NCBI RefSeq assembly: GCF_905147365.1
Contig: NC_056428.1
Coordinates: 35,507,001 to 35,571,000 of the forward strand
From: Aricia agestis
Lineage: Eukaryota > Arthropoda > Insecta > Lepidoptera > Lycaenidae
Direction: 5' to 3'
DNA: 64,000 nt
Shown here piece after piece: positions 1-14,342 of the stretch. The stretch's first letter is position 1; every line of letters starts with the position of its first letter. The notes under the pieces are model-generated. The model was given only the letters and a program-made list of their open reading frames with translations. It was not told the DNA's origin and searched no databases. The translations under genes were made by a program, and so were the position numbers.

Positions 1-114
1 AGTATATAGGGGGTTTCGGGGGCGATAAATCGATCTAGCTAGGAATCATTTTTAGAAAATGTCATTTTATTTATGTTTTATCGAATACCGAGCAAAGCTC
101 CGTCATATAACTAG
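1..114 (+). mobile_element. Helitron-like family H2, 3' part
   Basis: The 3' end of a non-autonomous Helitron-like element: palindromic hairpin around ccgagcaaagctc, a short spacer and terminal CTAG followed by T. The same family recurs at 15886, 29574 and 48890 in the opposite orientation. The 5' part lies before the window. Confidence 0.6.
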
Positions 115-211
115 TAATTATTATGTCAAAGAGCTTATATTTTGTAAACCTTAGAGACTTTACATTGTCATATCATAAACAAATCGCATCACTAACATAT
201 GATATTCTTAG

Positions 212-377
212 AGGGGTACATCCCCCGTCGTCTGAGTGCGCGGGACGAGGTCCGCCTCTGCCAGGGCGCGCACGCGTGGGCGGTGGACTACTGCCGCGTG
301 TGCGTGTCATGTCGCGAGTGCACGGGCTTCTCTAGCGCGTGTCATTGTGCTAACTTGCCCAACCGGGTGCCTGGAGA
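212..377 (+). CDS. hiw: hiw exon 1 in window (Cys-rich segment)
   Basis: Acceptor ttcttag before 212, donor gtaagt after 377; ends in phase 2. It encodes DEVRLCQGAHAWAVDYC, then CRECTGF and NRVPGE, a Cys-rich stretch ahead of the RCC1-like repeats. The 5' edge is the least certain part. The last 56 bp plus the donor are duplicated downstream at 492-554. Confidence 0.8.
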
Positions 378-3300
378 GTAAGTAAACAAATATTCTATCA
401 TCTCAGAGGTGTAGGACGCTTTTCCATTGTCATGAGTGCCATTGCCCGAGCGCGGATCTGGTCTAAACCACAACCAAACCATTTGCCCGTTACGGGCTTC
501 TCTAGCGCGTGTCACTGTGCTAACTTGCCCAACCGGGTGCCTGGAGAGTAAGTATTATGGACATACAAGGGGTCATTTATATATTTCCGAAAGGAGCGAT
601 GGTAATAATTATTAGGTTTGTTAGAAATCTAGTCTATATTCTAGGTCTTAAAATGACAGGTAGACATGGACAAAGCATTCCATAGATTATTTTTTGCGTT
701 ACACCGTCTATGGTTACACTTAACATCAAAGGTGTTCGCGTTTTCAGGTTTTTTGAACAAATCTGAGACATTTAAAATTCTACTACTTTTTGTTCTGTCA
801 CTATGTATAGGTTAAAAATAGCCCCTAAGTTACTATTTGTCTGTCATAGGAAATGCGGATGCGGTGAAGGTGACAGCGGTTGCTCGTCGTGCGGCGTCTG
901 TAGGCGATGCGCCGAGGCGTCCACATCCAGCCCCCGGCCTGATCGCGAGTACGACGACGATTCTGCTAGATCCGACACTGCTAGCGGTAGGTTACATTTA
1001 AAAAATAAAAATGAACCTACGTTCCCGATTTCTCCCGCATCCTCCTCCACCATCGCTCCCACTTCTGCTTCTCAGCATGTAGAATTTTAGTTCTCAATCT
1101 ATATCAATATCTAATATCTTTATTCTTAGGCCTAGACCAGTAATTTCTAATGTTGAAAGTGGTCTATGAAAGGTTTGTTGTCAGTTGCAACTCGCATTAG
1201 ACAAGGACGAAACATGTTAAATAGCGTTACTTTGGATTAATTAAAATAATCAATAATACGCTTGCTGCTACTTATAACCACGCGACCACGCGGTTAGTCT
1301 CAAAATCCCAGACTTGCTGTAGTAACTTATCATAATCATTTCAGATAAAGACACCAAGTACACTCAGTATGAAGGACACAGCTCCACAATGGACGCTGAT
1401 CGCGAGTCGAGTCTCAAAGTGAGCTGTCTGCCGCCGGCGCGCGTCGCTGTGCCGGGCGGGCATAGAGTGTCGGCTGTTGCGTGTGGGCTACATCACACGG
1501 TGCTGCTCACTGAGCATGGTTAGTAAAGGTTTAAGATGGGGTGAAATTGCAGGTGTGCATGTGTGTGATATCTAGTAATAAGGTACACTAGGTAAAGCCT
1601 GACCAGAAAAATAAAAAAACCTGCGCTGAGGGCGCTAAATGAGCTATGATTATGGCAACATCTAGTACAGTCATACACTTACGAATTGGCTAGTGTACAA
1701 TTTTTAGCTAGTGTTAATTTAATAATATTACTAGACTAATTATTTTAATATAGACTATTGAAGGAATAATTTTACAAAAGCATAGCATTTAAGTATAGTT
1801 TTAAAGTACCGCGAAATAAACTCCCTTAATGATAAAACTATAGGCATTAGGCAGTTTAAAAATACAACTTTATAATTTCATTATTAGCTTTTATTAAAGT
1901 TAGGTATTCATCAAACTCAGAATCTAAATATTCAACAGATTCATATAATACTTCATGGTCTTCAGATTATAGTGGTTCAATGTCATAATATCTCATCTCT
2001 GACTCATTCTTCTTTCATTATTCTTAAGTGTAGAAAATAAAACTGAGGTCTGACCTACGAATAATAAAAACTAAGGAAATGTAACTCCCATACTTCAACC
2101 GTTTTAAATTTGACTCCTTTTCGAACACTAAAATATATATTATCATAATATTGCGCGCCGGACGACAGCCTGCGCGGTTATTGTCATTGTCATAGAACAA
2201 CAAATAATTGTCAAAGGCGAATAGTATTATGCAGTATACACCAAGCACATCTACTATCACGAAGAAACGAGCACATAATTATTATTTTAAAATCAAACAT
2301 TTTCACAGTGGCGGATTTAACAATAGGCTAAGTAGGCTAGGGCGGCAGATTTAGAGGGGCGGCAAATTTAGTCCCATTTTTTTTTATCTTACAGAAATAA
2401 AAAATCCCACCAAAAACATTTCTTGTAAAATATTGCCGAGACGACCACATATTACGGTTTACCCTGTGAAAAAGATAGTATGTGATCTCATGTAGAGACA
2501 AGCTTCTGAATCTACACGGCCTAACTCTACTGACCCTACTTCAACAAATTCTACATACCAGTAAATAATATGTATGGCATCGCCGTTTCGCTACAAAGCA
2601 AAAATTTTCAAAAAATGGTTTTGGTAGGATATGATTGTGAACTAAACTAACATATTGAATTTCAAAGGTAAGTTATAGGGGCGGCAATAATTGAAAAGCC
2701 TACAGGCGGCAAATTTGTAAGTCCGCCACTGCATTTTCCTCTGATACTTAAGGCATCGATAATAATTATAATATACATGTAATAATTATGAACAAACCTT
2801 GTACGACTCGGGCGAATCTAAAACTGTTCTGTTCTGTAATAATTTAGCACATTAGATTTTTGTAATCTGAAAACGTCTTCTCTAGGTAGCCGTTTTCAGA
2901 TTACAAAAATCTAATGTGCTAAATTATTACAGAATTGAAATTAAAAACTTACGTAAATTTTGTACTTATAATAACTCACAATTAATATAATATTTTAATA
3001 ACAGTTAGCAGTTTTTTTTTTATTTTTGTTCATTTACAATATTAAAGGAAATACTTATTTGTTTTTGTCGATTGAACGTAATTTATTACATTAAGTTTTT
3101 TTGTTTTGTTGTAAAAAATCGTAGCAATAAATATGAGAATACCCATATCTATCTTATAACGCATTTACTATAATGTCAGCCAGACCCTAAAATTTCGTTT
3201 ATGATTAAATTGTTACATCTAGCATAACACTGTCCATGGCGACTTTGTGCAATTTTTGTAATTATATTATTTTTTTATTATTGCACTTTTAGGATACCAT

Positions 3301-6300
3301 CTAAATTTAATAAGACAAACCCAAAGAGCTTAATTTTATGCAAATACCCTAGCATCCAACTTAAATAAACCATCTTTTTTTGGTCGACAAAAATACAAGA
3401 AATTTAAGCATAATTTTAAACAATTCACTTACAGATGAAAGGTTATTCCTGTATTAAAAGTCGTATCTGTATGACTTCTACAACATTTCACAGGGCATTT
3501 AGGCATTTTAACAACAAAAATATTGTAAAAAGCTACGTAAAAAGTAAATAAACAAACCTAGATGTAAACAAATTGTAAAATGAGTTTGACAAAATTGTCA
3601 TGTCAACCTGGTTGAATGTCACTCGAGTATATATACACGAAAAATGTGTACCAAACACATACATAAATATGCATGTATTCGGATCACATTTTGTAGCCTT
3701 TTGGTGCACTTTTTTTGACGGAGTTACTCTTCCTTAGTTTTTATTATTCGTAGGGTCTGACCTTATCTTCGTATTTTCATTACAGACGATCAATATACAC
3801 CTAAAACAGAACTTTTAAATTAAATTAGTCACAAATTAGCCAATTCAAATTGTACACACTGTAGGTGGTACCTACCAGTCATGTTGACAACAGAGTCCGT
3901 GATGTTATTTAGAGGAATAGAGTCGATCCCTTCAGACCTTCTTTTTGACAAGTAATTTATGCGATTAATTCAGTAATTTCGTATTTCCCAGCGATGATTC
4001 AAAATATTTTACCACAAAGTCATATCAAGTATCAAAATAAATAGTTCACCATATCGACCCTGCCGCTATGTTAGTCTAGACACGCGGCAGCGTGTCAAGC
4101 CAAGTTCAAGTATAACAGAACTGGCGAGCACCACCTACACGAACCATTTGCAGCCACTTTTGACCCCCTCACAATTCAGAAACTATTGCACATAAACCTG
4201 TCAAATTTGGCTCACATATTGAGACTTGCGAGATCTAGACACGCGGTAGCGTGTCAAGCCAAGTTCAAGTATAACGGAACTGGCAAGCAGCACCGTGTGA
4301 TATACATGAACCATTTGTACAAATATCTACTTCTTAATTGAACTGCGAGAATAATCCAAAACAAGCACTCATTGCATAAAAAGAAACTTTGAACCTATCC
4401 AAATACATAATTCCATATAAAATAACGAAACTCTTATAACAGGTGAAGTCCTAACATTCGGCTCGAACCAATACGGCGCGTTGGGCGCCGGAGACATTTC
4501 AGCTCATCACAGGATAGTGCGGGTTCGAGTGCCGCGCGCGTTGGCCGTGGCCGCTGGAAGTAATCATACCGCTGTGCTGACTAGAGACGGCGAACTGTAT
4601 ACCTTTGGAAGCTATCAGGTAAACTGTTTAATGGGTAGAAGTCAAATAATTCTACATACATGACTAAAAAATAGGTGTACGACCGTTTTTAAGCTCTATA
4701 TAATAAGTTACAAACCTAGTTTATTAAGGCCCGATTCGACCAAACTTGAAGTTACACGAGTTCGAGTATAACTATCATGAGAATCATTTTACTCCTTTAA
4801 TTTACTCTAGGATATTATCGTTTGCATTTTACCAAGTTACTCAAAGAGTATGAAATAAAATGTCAATTATAGTTCACAATGACACCGACCGTGACAGTTG
4901 AACCCTGTTGTGCAACTATTCTCAGTTTAATATTTACTCCACCAAAATAGCCCGTGTAAATATTTACTCCCGTGTAATTACCTTATTCTTGGATTAGAAG
5001 TTGGAAAAACGCAAAACCAGCTTACTCTTAGATTAGGAGACAGTTATACTCGAGTAAAATTTTACTCCAGTTTGGTCGAATCCGCCCTAAGTACAATTCA
5101 TTTTCAGTAAACCAAGACATTTTTGTATTAATAGGTATATATAATTTCAAATTTGTGCATATTTCTTTTTGTCGCCTCGTGTTTTCGCACTAGTGCGGCT
5201 TCACCTCATTAAAGTTTTGAATCGGGAGGATGTCTACTTTACCCTCGCTCGGTCACGTGGCCGCGTGGGGTCTGTAAAAGCCCGGAGATTGCGAAAACGA
5301 GAAAAGTATATGTAAATTAATCGTAGTGACTCAATAAATGTATTGACATAATATTATGCTTTTGCCGTACATATTGTATATCTATATAGGGATTCAAGAG
5401 TTCTGTACACCTTCGGAACCAGGGTATAATTGGGTGCAAATTCTTATCTTTTGATAGTATGTGCTTAAAATCCTTCAGAAAAACGTAAAATCACTATATT
5501 ACGTTTCCATATAACTTTCAATGAGTCTCGTCGATTTCTCATGGGTCGCAACGTTAGATCACCAATTTTATGAACATGTTACAAAAATTCGGACTACATC
5601 TTATTCTTATATATCAACAAAAGAAATTTGGAAATCGGTCCACAAACGGCGAAGTTATCCGCAAAAAAAATAAGTATTTTAATCGGCCAAGTGCGAGTTG
5701 GACTCGCGCACGAAGGGTTCCGTACCGTTATAGAGCAAAAATAGGTCAAAAAATGTGTTTTTGTATGGGATTTAAGGGTGGGCCTTAAATCTTTATATTA
5801 ATATTACATATTAATTATTAAAATACACATAAAATTAAGGGCTTTGTGAAAATTTCAAGTGCCTACCTGTTGGCATTATTAATTACGAGCAAAAAAGGCC
5901 AAAAAAATATCACGCTTCTTGTCTGGGAGCCCCCCTTGATTCTTAAATATAAATTTTGTTTTATTTTTGGTAAGTATTTCTTACTTCTTGGCATAGCGCA
6001 CTGACCTCCATTATACAAGTACGCTGAACTTATGATACCAACCTGCATTTTCTGCCTATTTGAAGCGGAATCAGCACCCCCCAATGCGGGGGAAGAAAAC
6101 TAAATCTGACGTAACTTGCAAATGGCCGCTTTTTTTATATCTTTATTCATAAAAATGTTTACAATGGTAACTTAATACATAAAAAATCGCCAAACTGCAC
6201 AAAAGTCTCTTGGCGATAATTTCGTTGTGCTTAATAAACTTAATAAATATTATTAATTCTAAAATTAATAACACATTTCCAACCTCGCTTAATCGCTATT

Positions 6301-9300
6301 GGTTGTAGAAACTAGTATTAGTTCCAAGTACTCCCACTATCAACTATCAGTAACAATATGGCGACTTTTAAACGTCATTTTTTCATCAAATTTAGTTCTC
6401 TTCCCCCGCATTGGGGGCGCTGATTCCGCTTCAAATAGACACAAAAACCAGCAGTCATTTCAAAGGGTATCGTAAGTCCAGCGTACTTGTACTTGAGGTC
6501 AGTGTTATGTACTTAGCGGCAACAGAAATACACAATCTGTAAAAACACAGACGGACAGACATCGAAGTCTCAGTAATAGGTTTCCGTTTTTACCCTTTGG
6601 GTACGGAACCCTAAAAATCACGTTTGTTGCATGGGAGCCCCCTTTAAATATTAAATTAATTTTGTTTTAGTATTTGTTGTTATAGCGACAATAGAAATAC
6701 ATAATCTGTGAAAAATTCAACTCTATAGCTATTACCGTTCTTGAGTTACAGCCTGAAGACAGACGGACAGACATCGAAGTCTCAGTAATAGGGTCCCGTT
6801 TTTACCAAGCTTAATAGCGTGCCAACCTGTCGATTGACAAAATATTCGATCAAAATATATTATATCAGTAATTCTATTCCTTGACGTCATTTCTACTGTG
6901 CTCATACTTATCTTTCTGTTATAGTTTGTGCGTTTTAACATGATATGGGTGATACTTCTCATATTCCTTGCTACGGGTTTTTTTTACAAGAAAACAAAAA
7001 AAATCAAAATGTAATAAATTATATTCCATCTACAAAAACAAATGTTTCCTATAATTGTAAATGAATAAAAATGAAAAGTTGCTAAATGCTAACTTATTAA
7101 TATAAAATTGTAAATTTTAACTGTGAATATTATTGTTACGAAAATATTTGAAAAATGTCAGATGCATGAAATGGAACTTATGCCAATAGAGATTGACACT
7201 GTTGAATCGAAATCAAATCGATAAAAAGGGCGGCCATTTTAAATCGCCGGCGCCACTCTGAAACGTCAGTACGAAATCGATAACTTCGAATGTAATTCCT
7301 TTACGAAGTGATTCGATATTTTTAAATTATCGATTAATTTTCTTAGGTAACTTCCCTACTATTGTCAATTATAATGTATCACCCATATCATCTTAAAACG
7401 CACAAACTATAATACTATGTAGTAAGGGAAAACTTTTTTATTTGTAAAGTGACTAATGCAAGCATTGTTTCCCACCATAGAAGGGTTCCCTCGGCCGGCC
7501 ACGTCTGGACGAGCCGCGTGCGGACCGAAGTCCGATTTGGTACGCCACACCAGCGCGTGTCCCTCGTCTGGGACCGCGGTACGCGTGCAAGGCTGTCTGG
7601 GTGTCCGCCTCCGGAGACCAGACCTTCGTCCAGGTTTCACAGGCGCTTATCAAGACTGACACGCTCTTCAGTTCCACCATTACAGCGAATAACAACTGTA
7701 TTGGTGAGTTTTTATAAAAACTTTGTTACTTGATAACGGCGAAGAAGTTGTCATAGGTCAATTTTATTGTCTAGGTGTGCGTGCGCACGTGACTTGCACG
7801 TGTAGCAAGAGACTTTTGTCACCATCTTTAAATGCTCACTTTGATGACGAAAATTACTTATTGTATTTCTATTATTTACAATTATTTAACAACACATATT
7901 TTTGCAGTTATTCTTCCCAACCGACCAGAGCACACGTTTAAATGTATAACGATAAACAAAAACGACGGCTCCTGTAATGCTTGGACAGGGCCCGAGCAAG
8001 TCGACTTTGTAAATACTTTAGCGTGCCTCGATCCCCTATACGACGTTCTATGGTGCTACCAACCTCAGATGAGGGTTATGAAATGCTTCAACATACTAGC
8101 TTTCGACTTCCATAAGCTACAACGATGCAGCTCGAATGACCCCGAAGCGTTCTCCGACGCAGAATACGAGTACACGAATTACGGTTGTATGAAACGATTG
8201 GAGGATTTCCGCCATATTGAAAACTTCGAGTGGGTCAGCAATACGGATTGTAAAGATACGGAGAACATAGCTCTATCGAATACATCGGTGTTGAACCAAG
8301 AACTAGCAATACCCTGTACACCTGGCTGCTCTGTTACAAGAATACATGCGGCCTTACATTTACTTGGATGCTTGGATTCTCTTACATATGCACATGATAA
8401 TAAGTGAGTATCAAAATCTTTTTAAATAATAAATAATAGATTTTTTAGTAGGCTTTCGAATTAAGTTGACTGTCAAGCGGCGATAGAGTCATCTTAGCGA
8501 AATTCATCGAACGCATTTTCATTGATCGAGTTTCACTGAGATGTGTTAGGCGTCAACAAGCTTTTAGGTAGATTAAATTAATTCTAATCACAAAATAAAT
8601 AAAACCTTGACTGTATTCAAGGTTATGCATGGTGGAGTGCAAGCGAGACAACAACGTGATGCCTGTTGTACCAGTGGTGGAGGATTTCATAACGGTGAAC
8701 AGATTTGAGAGCCACGGCGGAGGATGGGGATATAGCGGACATTCTGTCGAGGCGATACGTTTCATGTGCGACAGCGATATATTGTTAGGTAAGTTTATGA
8801 AGGGAAAACTGTGGTATTTTGTGAGTGAAAATTGGAGAAAATCTCATTGTTGATATTTCTTGTTTTTCGAGCTAATATAAACTGGAATCTAAAGTGCAAA
8901 TCATAGTAGAGGAGTATAAACGATTGGGATTTCCATATAATATTGTGCAGGTAGTAAGCCATTCTTTTTTCTGAATGATGGGATAAAGACAAAAAAATGT
9001 TCTAATAAGCTGATATAATATGCACTATATTTTAATTTGATATTTATTGCCTTGACGTGTCGTTCTTATCGAAAAGACAGGTCTTTAATAAATATAATAT
9101 CACTAAGCAAAAAAGTGACGACTTACACCAATAGCATTTTGCTATTGGTGTAAGTCGTCATTTCGAGAGGTAACGAATATCAGTATGGGTTTCACTACAC
9201 AAGCTCTTAACATTCCAGGTGGTATCGGTCTGTTCGGTGGGCGAGGCGACTACACAGCGAAGGTCAAACTGTTCGATATCGGCCTCGACGGCGGTGATCA

Positions 9301-11181
9301 GGAGGGCGACGGCGAATTGATCACCGAGAGCGAAGAGATCGTGTACGAGTGCGCACCTAAAGACAAATACCCGGTGCTGTTTGAGAATCCTGTTGCGATC
9401 AAGGTAGGGCCTGTAAGAATAGTTTGTAGAGATTGTTTATTATATTTAATATTCACGTCAAAGCCTGAAGCCTGAAAATTCTCATGTGTCATTATATGAC
9501 ACATGAGAATTTTCAGGCTCCTTCTGAATGATCATAATTTGAAGTATCAAGCCGGGCTACCTATCAGTTAGGACGGTCATAGGTCACTAACGGCCATTCC
9601 CAATATTTGATCTATCTCTGGTTTTGCCCTACTAGAGATAGGAATAGCTCACAATTGACATAAAATATATGTCTCTAATGTCTAATGTGAGCTATTCCTG
9701 TCTCTAGTAGGGCAAAACCAGAGATAGATCAAATATTGGGAACGGCCGTAACACTCAATGAACCATCTCTTATTTTTAAAGGGAGTTAATAACACTAGAT
9801 ATGCTCTGCTAAACGCTACAATACAGCGTTTAACTATGCCTTTTATTCTTGTAATCAAAGACTATATTATTTTTAGGCAAACAGATGGTACGTAGCATGG
9901 GCGTGTATCAACGGGCCATCATCTGATTGCGGCTCCTCAGGACAAGCGATGGTTATAAACGACGAAGTCGGTTTCCACTTCAAAACGTCCAAGAAATCTA
10001 ACAACGGGACTGATGTAAACGCTGGGCAGATTCCATGCCTGTTATACAACATTATAAGCCCAGACAACTTACTACCAGTCAGACACTTGGATCCAGGCGA
10101 ACCAGTCATAGCGTTATCCAAGAATATATCCAGGAAAGTCACCGTTACATGCTTTCGATCCCTCATAACTTTATTGCAGTGGAGCTACAAATCATTCAAG
10201 GAGATATTATTGAATTCGAACGGACAAATTCCTATAAACTATCAGAAGTTGACGACAATGAAACACCAGAAACGACTAGTATACATTATAAGAGCATGTT
10301 TGAGGCTAGTCAAGTCCTACATCAACGAAATATACCCAGAGAGTGTGAAGAAGAAGAATTCCCCAGAATACATGTCGTACTTCGAAGCGATTGCTGACGT
10401 CAGGAATTTTATTCAAAGTGTCATGGCGGATCAATTGCCTACTTGTTCTATGTTACCTCGAAGACCGGGCCGAAGCAAGTCGCATAGAGTATGCTACGTT
10501 CAATTTGCTCTGGAATTGGCCAACTCGATACTAACAGAAGCGCACGAAACTATAACGTCGTGTTTTTACGCGTTCTTTCCGACGCCCATATTGAAGTGGA
10601 ATCATCTATGTTTTCTGTTATATCACGTTAAGGTAAGAAAAGATTATAATGTGGTATCTCCACGTTGGCATATGATGGACCTATACAAACGAATAATTGG
10701 CAGAGTGTATTTGGTGACGTCGATTGTGCGTCCAGGTAATCTTGGTGGCAATTTTAATTACGCATTCATCTACGTTATATATCCATCATGGCCAACGTGG
10801 AAGAGAGACCTTCATATTTTGACTTAATTAATGTCACTTTATATCAAACATCCGCGGTAAATTATTTAACTGTAATTTCAACAGGATGGTGTAGTACCGT
10901 CGAGTCAGATCCGCGAGCTGACATCAACTTGCGCCGCGCTCTGTATATCGCAGAGTCTGCGTGATGTACTTCAGTATGTAGTGCCGCTAACACAGAGCCG
11001 GACTTCGACGACAGAGCCGAGACGACCTGACTCCAAGGTATGAGGCTTCATCTATTTTGCCTGTTTTCCCTAATGATAGTTGTATAAAGACGGAAGGCAA
11101 CAAAGGCCTTGTAGAGTAGTAGTGGCATTTGGTGATATTCTTATTTCGACCATATCCATACTAATGTTATAAATGCGAAAG

Positions 11182-11212
<31 letters not shown>

Positions 11213-14200
11213 TACCTCTTCACGCCCAAACCGCTGAACCGATTTTGCTGAAATTTGGCATGGACATACCTTGAGTGCCGGGAAATGACATAGGATACTT
11301 TTTGTCCCGAAAAAAAAGTACGGTTCCCGCGCGATAAACGAGTTTTGGCGCAACGGAGTTGCGGGCGTCATCTAGTTCAAAATTAAACTTGGATGACGTT
11401 TACATTTACAACATGGAAAAAAATAGGTTTTAGTTCTGACTTTGACCACCAGTCTAATTGAATTTTCAGGTACCAAAAGATGTACCTAGTAAATCTGCAA
11501 CAGTTCCTAGAGCTTCGCACGCGCAGAAGCCACCTCCAGTGCCACCCAGGGCCAACAATAGAGAAACGCCCAAGGTAAATTATACTGGTAGCACCTGCAT
11601 CGTGGGTATCGCAGACACAATAGATTTTCAATCTTAAATATTATAATATACTTAAATTTTTATTTATGAACATCTACGAACAATAAAAACTAAGGAAATG
11701 TAACTCTTTTATAAGTGGGAGAGCCATGCTTCGGCACGAATGGGCCGGCTCGACCGGAGAAATGCCACGTTCTCAAAGAATACCTGCGTGAAACAGCGCT
11801 TGCGCTGTGTTTCGCCGAGTGAGTCTACCGGAGGCCCAATTCCCTTCCCTATCCTCCCCTTTTCCCTTCCCTTCCCATCCCTACCCTCCCCTATTACCCT
11901 ATTCCCTCTCAAAAGGCGGGCAACGCACCTGCAGCTCTTCAGATGCTGCGAGCGTCCATGGGCGACGGAAGTTGCTTTCCATCAGGTGACCCGTTTGCTC
12001 GTTTGCCCTTATTTCATAAAAAAAAAAAACTCATACTTCAATCGTTTTGAATTTGGTTCCTTTTCGCACACTAAAATAAGGCAATAAAGCTACGAAACAC
12101 TATATTTAAATTGACAAATTAAAGCCGTTGACAATAATTACACAAAATTTTTGCATGTATTCGGGTCTCTTTTTCATAAAGTATATGTATTCGGGTCACA
12201 TTTTGTCTAATCGGAAAATTTTTTGACACTGTTACTCTTCCTTAGTTTTTATTATTCGTAGATTAACGAGCATTATTTTTCGACTATCTCTATAACAATT
12301 TATTCTTTCAGTTGCCAGAAACAGAGGAATCAAACTCGAGTTACCTAGACTGGCATTTGCTCGATGTGGTGCCGAAAATATTGGACGTGGTGCTCGTACC
12401 GATTAAAGAACAGATGATGACAAGACAGTGTGGCCAACCTCACGATCACGGGGAGATCAAACAGCAGCAGCGGCTAGCCGAGTTCTGTTGTAAACTGACG
12501 TCGCGGCTAATAGCTGAGATGTCTTTCAGTGCGCTGCACGTTAGAGTGAGTATTTCTAATTTTCTAGTTCCTTAGCTAACACCTCTGTGAAATCTATTTT
12601 GATACCCGTTATATGTAAATCTTTTCAATAGCCCATTATAGTGTATAAAGTTTCAAATAGATTCGTAAAGAAGACGAAATTACCTTCTGTTTTAATCTTG
12701 ACGTGATTGTTAGGTATACTCTGTTAGGTATACCCAGTCACGTCAACTTATTATTTATTATCATTGCATCGTTGGGGCAAAGCTGACGCTCTTTAGAGCA
12801 TACTGTCAATGCTTCTATACGTGTCAGCTTTGGCTCAACTGCTCCAAAGCCACGAGAAGCAGTATCAGAGTTCAGTACAATAATGCATACCGTACCCTGA
12901 TGAGACTGCCAAAGTACTGTAGTGCTTCGGGCATGTTCGCCGACGCCGGAATCCCGGACTATTTCGCAATTATCAGGGCGCGTGTCGCAGCATTTTGGTC
13001 TCGCATCCGTTCTGCAAACAATGAGATCCTTTCTGTGTGTGCCGGGTGCCCGGAAAACTCAATCCCAGCCTACTGGCTTTCGGTGCATCGTGGCAGTAAC
13101 CAAAAGTGATAATTTTAGTTTTTAACATTTTAGATGTATTTTAATTTTATCACTTTTTAACTTTTATTTTATTTTATTTATTTCTTTTATTTTTAACTTA
13201 AATTATGTTATTTTATGGGTCTATTGCCTGAATTAAATGATTATTTATTTATTTATTTTATTTATTTATTTATTGCCTTGCTCACTTGACAAAAACGAGG
13301 GCTTCCGATTTTATTTTTATGGTGCATTAACATTCCATTTCTTACAGGACGATTCCGACACCAAGGTGGTGAAACACTATATAACACCATCACGATTTAT
13401 GAGAGTTAACCAGACCCGCTCGTGGAACACGGGCAACGGCAGTCCTGACGCTATATGTTTCACTGTCGACCGGCCCGGTGTCGTCTTGTTAGGAGCTTGC
13501 GTCTACGGCGGTATGGGCAACTATGACTATACGTTGGAACTCCTACATGATGTGCGGGTAAGTATTGTATAGTCCAAATGGGGAGATGTGACATCAGGGG
13601 TCATTGATCTGTAGACTAGAGGTCAATGACCACTGAGGTCTTAGCTCCCTTTTTACTCTGGAGTCTAGTCTATAGAGTCTCGAGTGTTGATTCTAGAAGC
13701 GATGTGCGAAATGCTCGCACTGGATTCTGTTAATTGTTTTAAATCCTTATAAAAACAGACTATCATAAATTAATCGAAATAATCTCTCGGTAACATTTAA
13801 ATCTGCAACTTTTTATTATTTTATAGCCGTTTACTGCTTGGTCGGTTCTAACCGAGTATGCGAATTACAATGTTCATGTTATTTCAGCTTCGAAGTGCCT
13901 CTGAGGAACCAAATCCAGCGCACTGCTGGGTTAGTTTGGAGGTAGTTCAGGGTTCCTTCGCAGCGTCCGACTGTCAACATGATATGATACAAATTAAGTT
14001 CGAGAGACCCGTCGTACTAAAGGTATTGTTAAAAAAATCACATTCGTTACCATCGTTAATTTTTTGCCATATTTCGGTTCTATAAATGATAAAACAGATA
14101 TTATCAACATGATAAAATCAGAAACTCCACCCAGCTTGAGTGACCCCCCTCCACCAAGCCAATGTCACAACATCTAAAGGCAAAGGGTGGAGCAGCATAA

Positions 14201-14275
14201 AATCTAAGGAAATCGGAAAATGTGTGGTTTGGGCTGTGCGTTGATAGATCACCATGTCAGTTAGTCACCTTTGAG

Positions 14276-14342
<67 letters not shown>

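Larger units (their letters stand above)
2055..3753. mobile_element. TIR DNA transposon derivative with 8-bp target duplication
   Basis: Terminal inverted repeats of ~35 bp (CTACGAATAATAAAAACTAA inward from both ends, few mismatches) flanked by perfect 8-bp duplications GGTCTGAC at 2047-2054 and 3754-3761. TIR plus 8-bp duplication suggests hAT-like or another 8-bp-target family. No transposase remains. A second, shorter copy is at 11674-12261. A hAT-type MITE and a snap-back are nested inside. Confidence 0.75.

Noticed and set aside
850..1090. Extension of the exon 2 frame to 1090
   Set aside because: A good donor (gtaggt) at 987 gives the phase needed for exon 3; the rest is intronic read-through.
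10035..10397. 120-codon + strand frame within hiw exon 9
   Set aside because: Alternative frame of the 252-codon exon that carries the PHR domain 1 signature.
11709..12087. Several overlapping frames rich in Pro/Ser/Phe
   Set aside because: They arise from the pyrimidine-rich tract of the S1 retroposon; the same frames recur at 37129 and 63254.
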